The notes under the pieces are model-generated. The model had not been told where the DNA came from and did no database searches. It worked only from the letters and a program-made list of their open reading frames with translations. From an uncultured bacterium (GTDB lineage Bacteria; Cyanobacteriota; Vampirovibrionia; Gastranaerophilales; Gastranaerophilaceae), in the NCBI GenBank assembly GCA_900551675.1, contig URXH01000096.1:1-6520 (forward strand): DNA of 6,520 nt. Reading direction: 5' to 3'. This document shows positions 1 through 5,095 of the stretch, piece by piece (position 1 is the first letter of the stretch; each line of letters starts with the position of its first letter). Position numbers and translations under genes: made by a program.

Positions 1-804
1 GCGGCTACGCTGCCGAAACGAACTTATTCACCTATTAACTTATTTACTTATTCACCTCGTAAACGCGCAGCGTTTACGCTGGCAGAAGTCTTGATTACTC
101 TCGGCATCATTGGTGTTGTTGCAGCTATGACTATGCCAGCATTGATTTCAAATTACAAATATAAGGTGCTTGAAAATCAATTAAAAACGGCTTATTCAGA
201 TCTTAGTCAGGCTGCTAAAATGTTTCAGGTGCACAATGACATGTCCATGAGTGATTATGGCTCAGGAGTGTATCCTGCAAAGGCATTATCAGAATTCAAA
301 AAAGAATTTAACGGAGTAATAAAAACTTCCAGTTTGAGATATGATTCTACAGATGAAGAAGGCAATACTATAGGTGCCTCACCTTATAAATGGGCTAATA
401 TAAATGGAAAAGGTAAATATGAATCTAATTGTAATACCGGAGGATTTTTCTGGGACAAACAGGGAAGACTGATTTCATTTGATGATGCTCCTGCATCTGG
501 AGTAAACGGGCCTAAGGTTTGTATTGATATAAATGGAGAAAAGGCTCCTAACAGATTCGGAGTTGATTACTTTATATTTATGTTTACAACAGACGGTTAT
601 GTTATTCCCTGGGGTCAGGAACATAAGACAAATCCTGCGGCTTGTTCCGGAGGGAGCTATGATAATTGTACTATTTCGAAAGATATGTGCGAGTATTCTT
701 CCGCTGCATACGAGCAATTTGCCTGTGCACCTTTTGCTTTGATAAATCAGCACCCGAAAAACTCAGGCAAAGACTACTGGCATGATTTTGTAAGAGGAAG
801 ATAA
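1..804 (+). CDS. Type IV pilin/type II secretion pseudopilin-like protein, 5'-truncated by the window edge
   Basis: The frame is open from base 1 to tandem stops TAA TAA at 802-807, giving 267 visible residues. There is no ATG, GTG or TTG before the pilin motif, so the true start lies left of the window. A TTG at 91 could be read as a start, but it would delete the prepilin motif. Visible residues 20-24 are basic/small (RKRAA), followed by FTLAE at 25-29. This is a class III signal with cleavage expected at A24/F25 and Glu at +5, then a hydrophobic helix to about residue 47. The leader is at least 24 residues, longer than usual. The rest is a globular domain with six cysteines (144, 174, 215, 223, 230, 242) and a DINGEKAPNRFGVDYF segment at about 176-191, which I remember from Gastranaerophilales pseudopilins. 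Expected role: a membrane-anchored subunit processed by prepilin peptidase and assembled into a pilus or pseudopilus. Its exact subunit class cannot be told. Confidence 0.85.
   Translation, partial: AATLPKRTYSPINLFTYSPRKRAAFTLAEVLITLGIIGVVAAMTMPALISNYKYKVLENQLKTAYSDLSQAAKMFQVHNDMSMSDYGSGVYPAKALSEFKKEFNGVIKTSSLRYDSTDEEGNTIGASPYKWANINGKGKYESNCNTGGFFWDKQGRLISFDDAPASGVNGPKVCIDINGEKAPNRFGVDYFIFMFTTDGYVIPWGQEHKTNPAACSGGSYDNCTISKDMCEYSSAAYEQFACAPFALINQHPKNSGKDYWHDFVRGR
22..61 (+). repeat. Five tandem 8-bp units in the pilin leader-coding region
   Basis: The units are ACTTATTC (22-29), ACCTATTA (30-37), ACTTATTT (38-45), ACTTATTC (46-53) and a degenerate ACCTCGTA (54-61). They lie inside the reading frame just before the prepilin cleavage site and produce a repeated Thr-Tyr-Ser-Pro at residues 8-11 and 16-19. 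Eight is not a multiple of three, so gain or loss of one unit would shift the pilin frame. That suggests a phase-variation tract, which is inference. Units are imperfect, which lowers slippage rates. Confidence 0.7.
59..81 (+). repeat. Inverted repeats across the prepilin cleavage-site codons
   Basis: GTAAACGC (59-66) and GCGTTTAC (70-77) are perfect 8-bp arms with a 3-base loop. A second, mutually exclusive pairing exists: CAGCG (68-72) with CGCTG (77-81) around a 4-base loop. CGCTGC at 8-13 could also pair with GCAGCG at 67-72. No T-run follows, so this is not an intrinsic terminator. It encodes Arg-Lys-Arg-Ala-Ala-Phe-Thr, so coding constraint may explain part of the pattern. An RNA hairpin or the scar of a dispersed repeat are the alternatives. 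Confidence 0.55.
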
Positions 805-842
805 TAATTTCACCGCATTTTACGTAAAATCAAAAATTAATT
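805..842. other. Convergent 38-bp spacer with AT-rich palindromes
   Basis: This spacer lies between the 3' ends of the pseudopilin gene and the membrane-protein gene. It holds ATTTTACGTAAAAT (817-830), a perfect 14-bp palindrome able to form a 5-bp stem with an ACGT loop. A second AT-only palindrome, AAAATTAATTTT (833-844), runs into the stop codon on the other strand. The stems are weak and lack a clear T-run, so a bidirectional terminator is possible but not well supported. Confidence 0.3.
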
Positions 843-1217
843 TTAATTGTCGGTATTTTTACTGTCAAAAGACGTTAGAAAAGCTACCGGAATCATCCCG
901 ACAGACGCTCCGCAAAAATATAACAAAGGGACAGAAATAATAGTCAGAAATACAGCATGAAACGAATTAAAAATATTTTTAGCCGAAATTATTGACATAG
1001 CAATTACAACGCCGTACAATATTGCCATAACAGGGCCGTATGTTAAAGCCAGCTGCATGCTTTCATCCAATGTTTCAACTTCAGGATGAAGCAGAGCTAT
1101 TAAAAATCCGCATATAAGACCTGCAGACACTGCACCTAAAATCGAATAAACAAGATAAAAACCGAATATTTCTAAACCTTTACGTTTTACTGATAAATCA
1201 AATAAATTTTTAAACAA
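843..1217 (-). CDS. Small multi-pass membrane protein of unknown function
   Basis: This 124-residue protein is not recognised. It starts with a basic, probably cytoplasmic segment (residues 1-16, with KRK at 11-13). Strongly hydrophobic stretches follow at about 18-43, 57-79 and 87-115, the last long enough for one long or two short membrane helices, and a polar tail ends DSKNTDN. Start: TTG at 1217. The two codons before it in frame are TGA and TAA, so no earlier start exists, and a perfect AGGAGG sits 7 nt upstream. It is the last gene of the apparent pilT-recO operon; only 11 bp separate it from recO, whose stop overlaps its ribosome-binding site. That layout suggests translational coupling. 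Nothing in the sequence shows a substrate or partner, and linkage to recO does not by itself imply a repair role. Confidence 0.75.
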   Translation of the reverse strand: MFKNLFDLSVKRKGLEIFGFYLVYSILGAVSAGLICGFLIALLHPEVETLDESMQLALTYGPVMAILYGVVIAMSIISAKNIFNSFHAVFLTIISVPLLYFCGASVGMIPVAFLTSFDSKNTDN

Positions 1218-1224
1218 TTATCAG

Positions 1225-1230
1225 CCTCCT
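1225..1230 (-). promoter_or_regulatory. Shine-Dalgarno AGGAGG that fixes a TTG start
   Basis: On the minus strand, AGGAGG lies 7 nt before the TTG at 1217 and shares bases with the recO stop codon TAG (1229-1231). The strength and spacing of this site, plus in-frame TGA TAA just before the TTG, justify the non-ATG start for the membrane protein. Terminating recO ribosomes would be positioned to reinitiate here. Confidence 0.8.
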
Positions 1231-1990
1231 ATTTAATTTCCTGCAAAATATTTGTAGAATTAAACCTTTTGGAAGAATGAATATTTATATATTCTTTTAA
1301 AAGTTCAAAACAGACATTGCACACCTTCTCATTAGCCTTTTTATCATAGTCAGATTCATAATCAAAATCATATTGCAGACAGGCATTTAGGAAATTACGG
1401 AGCTTATAATGCATAATATTATGCTGATTATGTTTTTCGCTGCAAGATTTACATAAAATTCCGCCCATTTGAGAAGAAAAATACATATTTTCATCCTTAA
1501 CAGATTCTCCGCATACAAGACAACAGTCTAACTCAATCCCTAGCCCCGATATCTGCATCATTTTCAACTGAAATTTAATAACCGCAATCAATATTTCAAT
1601 ATTATTTTCTGCATTAGAAATTTTGTCCAGAGCTTTATAAAGAAGCTGATAAACTTCTTTTGAACACGGATCATCTTCTACGCCAAAATTATTGACGACT
1701 TCCGAAATATACATGGAATAAAAAATTTTATCCATATTCTGACGCGTTTTTTGAAATGTGTTCAATGCTTCTGCCTGACAGATTCTGTCAAGATTTTTAC
1801 CTTTATAAAGCATAAGTTTATTTGCGACAAGCAGATCCATTCTGGCACCGAGTTTGCTTTTCGGTTTTTTAACACCTTTGGCAACTCCCCTTATCAGCCC
1901 CTTATCTTTTGAATACATCACAATAATCTTATCTGCTTCGCTCAAATTGTAGGCTTTAAGATTTATAGCATCAGTTACAAAATTATTCAT
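1229..1990 (-). CDS. recO: DNA repair protein RecO
   Basis: RecO is a recombination mediator of the RecF pathway. It binds single-stranded DNA, SSB and RecR, and helps load RecA at gaps. The 253-residue length is typical. Residues 1 to about 80 fit the N-terminal OB-fold (the segment around GLIRGVAKGVKKPKSKLG, 31-48, matches the usual RecO pattern). Residues about 82-150 are helical. A four-cysteine zinc site follows, with C157-x2-C160 and C180-x2-C183, as in many bacterial RecO proteins. Start: ATG at 1990 with AGGA 7 nt upstream. The gene is 25 bp downstream of pilT on the same strand and 11 bp upstream of the membrane-protein gene, so it is probably co-transcribed from the pilT promoter. 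No internal terminator was seen. The C-terminal region is Asp/Lys/Asn-rich and less characteristic. Confidence 0.9.
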   Translation of the reverse strand: MNNFVTDAINLKAYNLSEADKIIVMYSKDKGLIRGVAKGVKKPKSKLGARMDLLVANKLMLYKGKNLDRICQAEALNTFQKTRQNMDKIFYSMYISEVVNNFGVEDDPCSKEVYQLLYKALDKISNAENNIEILIAVIKFQLKMMQISGLGIELDCCLVCGESVKDENMYFSSQMGGILCKSCSEKHNQHNIMHYKLRNFLNACLQYDFDYESDYDKKANEKVCNVCFELLKEYINIHSSKRFNSTNILQEIK

Positions 1991-2015
1991 ACAACTATCC
2001 TGAAAGAAGATTTAC

Positions 2016-3134
2016 TTACGACCTATCGTTATAGCCGAAGGTTCCGTGGAATACACCTCTAAACATCTGTTGTAATTCATTTTTATTATCGGAATAAGAC
2101 ATTGCAATGTCTTCCGTAATCAAATCCTGCTCAAACAGCCTGTACAAAGAAGCATTCATAGTAATCATATTATTGAAAGAACCTTTTTTAACAAGTTCGT
2201 AAATATCTTCAAGCTTGTCTTTTTCGATAAAGTCCTTAACAGTCGGCGTAACGACAAGAACCTCGCATGCCGGACGTCTTCCTGATGCATTTGCGATAGG
2301 AACAAGTTTTTGCGAAACAGTACCGCGCAAAATTGATGCAAGCTGCCCACGGACAAATTCTCTATCAGAAGGTTCAAACATATTAACAATTCTATTAACA
2401 GTCTGTATAGCATCATTTGTGTGTATGGTAGCAAACACCAGATGACCTGTTTCAGCAGCTTTTAAAGCAGCCGTAACAGTTTCTTTATCTCTAATTTCGC
2501 CGATGAATATAACATCAGGATCCTGTCTCAAAGCGTATTTAATACCGTCAGGGAATGATGGTGTATCAATAAGCACCTGTCTTTGAGAGACAAGAGATCT
2601 CTTATTTGAAAATATAAATTCAACAGGATCTTCAATTGTAATAATATGTTTAGGATAATTAATATTAATATAATCAATTAAAGAAGCTATAGTCGTTGAT
2701 TTACCTGAGCCCGTCGGCCCAGTAATAAGAACCAGACCGTTATTTAACGTTGCGAACTGCTCTATCGATTCAGGCAGCATCAATTCTGCGACTTTTTTAA
2801 TATTATAAGGGATTGTTCTTATTACAAGTGCGCTTTTACCCAATTGTCTGCTCAAATTAACCCTGAAACGCGACACACCGTGAATTTCATAAGCGAAGTC
2901 AAGGTCAAAAACTGAATTTACCTTACCCTTAAAATGAACAGGAAGTAAAATATCATAAGCTATTGAAATATCGTCTTCCGTCAAAACAGGCATGTCTACT
3001 TTAGTAATTTTACCGTCAATTCTAATAGCCGGATGCTCGTCTACCTGTAGATGCACATCAGAAGCCCCAACAGCTACTGCTTTTTTAAGGAATGATATTA
3101 TATTAAATTTAGATCCTGAATAGTTTTCTGCCAT
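2016..3134 (-). CDS. pilT: PilT-family type IV pilus retraction ATPase
   Basis: PilT is a cytoplasmic hexameric ATPase of the secretion ATPase superfamily that powers pilus retraction and twitching motility. The 372-residue protein has an N-terminal PAS-like domain (about 10-110, with ASDVHLQ at 24-30 and RFRVN at 89-93). Then come Walker A GPTGSGKST (139-147), Asp box ITIEDPVEF (165-173), Walker B DPDVIFIGEIRD (205-216) and His box TGHLVFATIHTNDA (229-242). RGQLASILRGTVSQKLVP (262-279) and NMITMNASL (322-330) also fit the family. The segment aligned with the conserved AIRNLIRE retraction motif reads TVKDFIEK (298-305) and is strongly altered. ATG at 3134 follows GAGAGGG with a 5-nt gap. It is the first gene of the operon with recO. 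A PilU-like or second PilT paralogue is possible; a PilB extension ATPase is less likely, because the protein lacks PilB's long N-terminal region and cysteine motifs. Confidence 0.93.
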   Translation of the reverse strand: MAENYSGSKFNIISFLKKAVAVGASDVHLQVDEHPAIRIDGKITKVDMPVLTEDDISIAYDILLPVHFKGKVNSVFDLDFAYEIHGVSRFRVNLSRQLGKSALVIRTIPYNIKKVAELMLPESIEQFATLNNGLVLITGPTGSGKSTTIASLIDYININYPKHIITIEDPVEFIFSNKRSLVSQRQVLIDTPSFPDGIKYALRQDPDVIFIGEIRDKETVTAALKAAETGHLVFATIHTNDAIQTVNRIVNMFEPSDREFVRGQLASILRGTVSQKLVPIANASGRRPACEVLVVTPTVKDFIEKDKLEDIYELVKKGSFNNMITMNASLYRLFEQDLITEDIAMSYSDNKNELQQMFRGVFHGTFGYNDRS

Positions 3135-3156
3135 GTTAACCCTCTCTAATACAATA

Positions 3157-3185
3157 ATTATATCATTTTTTTACATTCCTGACAA
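3157..3185 (-). promoter_or_regulatory. Sigma-70-type promoter of the pilT-recO operon
   Basis: Read on the minus strand, the -35 is TTGTCA (3180-3185, one mismatch to TTGACA), the spacer is exactly 17 bp and the -10 is a perfect TATAAT (3157-3162). Transcription would start near 3150, leaving a leader of about 16 nt that contains the GAGAGGG ribosome-binding site before the ATG at 3134. This is the clearest promoter in the window. Confidence 0.8.
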
Positions 3186-3196
3186 TAATTCATTTT

Positions 3197-3217
3197 ATGT
3201 AACAAAAATGTAACAAA
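3197..3217 (-). promoter_or_regulatory. 11-bp-spaced direct repeat behind the pilT -35
   Basis: The plus strand reads ATGTAACAAA at 3197-3206 and again at 3208-3217 (minus strand: TTTGTTACAT twice), a period of 11 bp or about one helical turn. The repeat lies at roughly -47 to -67 relative to the predicted pilT start. Tandem half-sites of about 11 bp are typical of OmpR/PhoB-family response regulators, whose Bacillus PhoP box has TTAACA-like units. The binding protein is unknown, and AT-rich chance repetition cannot be excluded. Confidence 0.4.
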
Positions 3218-3288
3218 TTTATTAAAAAAGGAAATTTAGAAAGCAAAAAATACTTTATATTAATGTAAGGGAAATTTAAAATTACAAT

Positions 3289-3435
3289 CGGGAAAAAACA
3301 ATAATCGGATATTAAAAATAATCAAAATTCTTTTATGTGTAAAGAATAAAGATTAAAAGAAAGGTTTATTTTATACTCTCTCTCTTAATATCCTCGTGTT
3401 TATTTAATGTTGCCTCATTCAGGCAACTTTTTTTT
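3289..3435 (+). ncRNA. Candidate small RNA or leader RNA ending at an orphan terminator
   Basis: A strong plus-strand terminator at 3409-3435 has no plus-strand protein gene before it, since upstream lies divergent pilT. Something must be transcribed into it. A tentative promoter is TTTATA (3254-3259), 17 bp, TAAAAT (3277-3282), which would give an RNA of about 147 nt; the start is a guess. The RNA would hold a 7-bp hairpin (3327-3347), purine-rich AAAGA repeats (3341-3363) and a CU-rich single-stranded stretch (3376-3386). No known RNA family was recognised. It could instead be an attenuated leader of the gene at 3517. Confidence 0.35.
3409..3435 (+). terminator. Strong intrinsic terminator, plus strand
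   Basis: GTTGCCT (3409-3415) pairs perfectly with AGGCAAC (3421-3427) around the loop CATTC, and eight T residues (3428-3435) follow. The opposite strand has no T-run after the stem, so it acts only in the plus direction. It lies 81 bp before the ATG at 3517, so transcripts arriving from the left would stop before that gene. Confidence 0.85.
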
Positions 3436-3516
3436 AGGTAAATTATATATAGTTACAAAAATTTACATCACAGCATTTTTAGACAATTATAAACAAGCCG
3501 AATTTTTTATATAAAT

Positions 3517-4149
3517 ATGGTAGGTATTATAAATTTAACAAGAAAAGTTTTGCCGAAACTTACGGCAGATTCAAAACAAAATATTGCAAATTTCAATTCA
3601 ATGCCTGAAATGATTTTAACCAAAATGGCACGAAACGGCGATAAAAGTATTCTTCATACTGACATGAACCAGTGTACGGCAGCTATTATCAAAAAGGGAG
3701 GAATTACAACAGTCTTTACAGATGCACTACATGGATGTAATTCTGTAGGGGCAGTAATTAAGCTCAAAAATGATAAAAATCTCTGCGTCTTATCTCATTA
3801 TGTACCGACAAATGTTGACGGGCAGGTAGAAGCAGTAGGCAAACAGCTTAAAACTTATTCAAGATATATCAATAAGGATACAAGACCAAAACTATTTTTT
3901 AACATTAGAGGCTATGATAATAACGGAAAACTGGAAGCTGTACCAAATCCTATTGTCAGCAAAATTACAGAATTGTTTTCATCAATATTTAAAAAAGGGG
4001 CTGATTGTACAATAACCCCTTATCAAAACGGCAAACGGCCTGCATTCTTTTCTTCCGCAAATATCTTTCAATTTGATCCGGCTGATTTGAACAAATTAAA
4101 AATTACAAATGTCGGAGAGCAAGAAAAATTTATAGATCTATCCGTATAA
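3517..4149 (+). CDS. Unrecognised protein with a deamidase-like Thr-Cys-His pattern
   Basis: I do not recognise this 210-residue protein. No signal peptide or membrane helix is evident, so it is probably cytosolic. The central part reads VFTDALHGCNSVGAV (66-80), then VLSHYVP (91-97). T68, C74 and H94 match the order of the catalytic Thr-Cys-His of the CheD/CNF1/BLF1 glutamine deamidases. The Thr-to-Cys spacing of six equals that in CheD and BLF1, and L71-H-G-C74 resembles the LSGC motif of the toxins. The Cys-to-His spacing of 20 is a little longer than theirs. Assigning a deamidase fold is inference from this short motif. ATG at 3517 is the first possible start (in-frame TAA at 3490-3492) but lacks a clear ribosome-binding site; the next ATG is M29. 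It is a single gene whose stop lies 1 bp from the convergent trxB stop. Confidence 0.7.
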   Translation: MVGIINLTRKVLPKLTADSKQNIANFNSMPEMILTKMARNGDKSILHTDMNQCTAAIIKKGGITTVFTDALHGCNSVGAVIKLKNDKNLCVLSHYVPTNVDGQVEAVGKQLKTYSRYINKDTRPKLFFNIRGYDNNGKLEAVPNPIVSKITELFSSIFKKGADCTITPYQNGKRPAFFSSANIFQFDPADLNKLKITNVGEQEKFIDLSV

Positions 4150-4150
4150 A

Positions 4151-5086
4151 TTATGCAGATACAGTTTCTTTGCGTGCTTCCAAATATTTAACAGCGTAAA
4201 CAGCGCCAACAGCACCGTCTGCGGCGGCTGTAATAACCTGCCTTAAAGGTGTTGTTCTTACATCACCAATTGCATAAACACCTTCGGCAGATGTTGCCAT
4301 TGTTTCATCGGTTACAATAAACCCTCTGGAGTCCTGTTCAAGCTGTCCAGTAAAAAACTCTACATTTGGATTCATGCCAATATATGGAAATACACCGTTA
4401 ACAGCTAAGTTTGAAATTTCTTTTGTTTTAACATTTTCCAGAACCGCAGTATTTACAAGATTATCACCTTTAATCTCTTTAACTACTGAATTCCATATAA
4501 ATTCAATTTTTTCATTCTTAAATGCACGTTCCTGAACTATTTTGTCAGCCCTGAGTTCATCACGTCTGTGAATTACATAAACTTTATCCGCGAATTTAGT
4601 GAGATACATTGCTTCTTCAACAGCAGCATTGCCGCCTCCCACAACAGCTGCCACTTTATTTTTATAAAAAGCGCCATCACACACCGCGCAATAACTAACT
4701 CCACGGCCTATGAATTCTTTTTCTCCGGGAACACCTAATTTCATCGGCTGTGCTCCGGTTGCGATAATAATAGTCTCTGCATTAAATTCATATTCATTTG
4801 TTACAATAGTTTTAGATTTCAAATCTACTTTTTGAATTTCCTGCATAGGAAATTTCTGAACCCCGAATTTATCTGCATGCTCTTCAAACTTTTCCATTAA
4901 ATCAAATCCGCCGACTGTTTGAAATCCCGGGTAATTTTCCAATTCCAGATAATTTGAGGGCTGCCCGCCAAACATATTAATATCAATAACAGCTGTCGAA
5001 ACAGCTCCGCGAGATGCATAAATTGCCGCAGATAAACCTGCCGGACCGCCGCCTAGAATAACAGTATCAAAAATTAATTTTTCCAT
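4151..5086 (-). CDS. trxB: Thioredoxin reductase (NADPH)
   Basis: TrxB is a cytoplasmic FAD enzyme that uses NADPH to reduce the thioredoxin disulfide. At 311 residues the length is normal for the low-molecular-weight bacterial type. Visible motifs: FAD-binding GGGPAGLSAA (12-21), ATGAQP (109-114), redox-active CAVC (133-136), NADPH-binding VGGGNAAVEEA (149-159), HRRDELRA (173-180; the HRR supports NADPH over NADH) and FAD-binding YAIGDVR (271-277). ATG at 5086 has GAGGA 6 nt upstream. It is the second gene of an operon; the gap to the preceding exported-protein gene is 9 bp, and that gene's TGA overlaps the trxB ribosome-binding site. Its stop is 1 bp from the stop of the convergent 3517 gene, and no terminator separates them. 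A ferredoxin/flavodoxin-dependent or NrdH-type variant is less likely given the intact motifs. Confidence 0.95.
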   Translation of the reverse strand: MEKLIFDTVILGGGPAGLSAAIYASRGAVSTAVIDINMFGGQPSNYLELENYPGFQTVGGFDLMEKFEEHADKFGVQKFPMQEIQKVDLKSKTIVTNEYEFNAETIIIATGAQPMKLGVPGEKEFIGRGVSYCAVCDGAFYKNKVAAVVGGGNAAVEEAMYLTKFADKVYVIHRRDELRADKIVQERAFKNEKIEFIWNSVVKEIKGDNLVNTAVLENVKTKEISNLAVNGVFPYIGMNPNVEFFTGQLEQDSRGFIVTDETMATSAEGVYAIGDVRTTPLRQVITAAADGAVGAVYAVKYLEARKETVSA

Positions 5087-5095
5087 TTTTTATCC

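Larger units (their letters stand above)
3135..3516. other. 382-bp gene-free region between divergent genes
   Basis: This region separates divergent pilT and the orphan gene at 3517. It is very AT-rich and holds, from left to right: the pilT leader and promoter; a tandem direct repeat (3197-3217); GGAAATTTA repeated at 3230-3238 and 3270-3278; a hairpin ATTCTTT/AAAGAAT (3327-3347); a CU-rich run (3376-3386); and a plus-strand terminator (3409-3435). No protein-coding frame of convincing length or start was found in it. After the terminator, 3436-3516 should hold the promoter of the 3517 gene. The best I can see is TTTACA (3462-3467) with a poor -10 near 3486-3493. Confidence 0.7.

Noticed and set aside
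475..753. Open frames on both strands inside the pseudopilin gene
   Set aside because: They overlap a gene with clear pilin motifs. Their translations lack domain-like composition and they have no convincing ribosome-binding site.
817..830. ATTTTACGTAAAAT as an intrinsic terminator
   Set aside because: The stem is only five A-T pairs with no T-run in either direction. It is kept only as a description of the convergent spacer.
2165..2445. Open frames on both strands inside pilT
   Set aside because: These are shadows of the strongly conserved ATPase coding sequence, with no motif of their own.
3197..3268. Three ATG-TAA start-stop pairs on the plus strand (3197, 3208, 3263)
   Set aside because: Minimal start-stop elements are known to stall ribosomes, but these have no ribosome-binding site. 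The first two are explained by the direct repeat, the third by AT-rich chance.
3230..3278. GGAAATTTA repeated 40 bp apart
   Set aside because: A 9-bp AT-rich repeat in an AT-rich spacer, with no symmetry or promoter relation, is likely chance.
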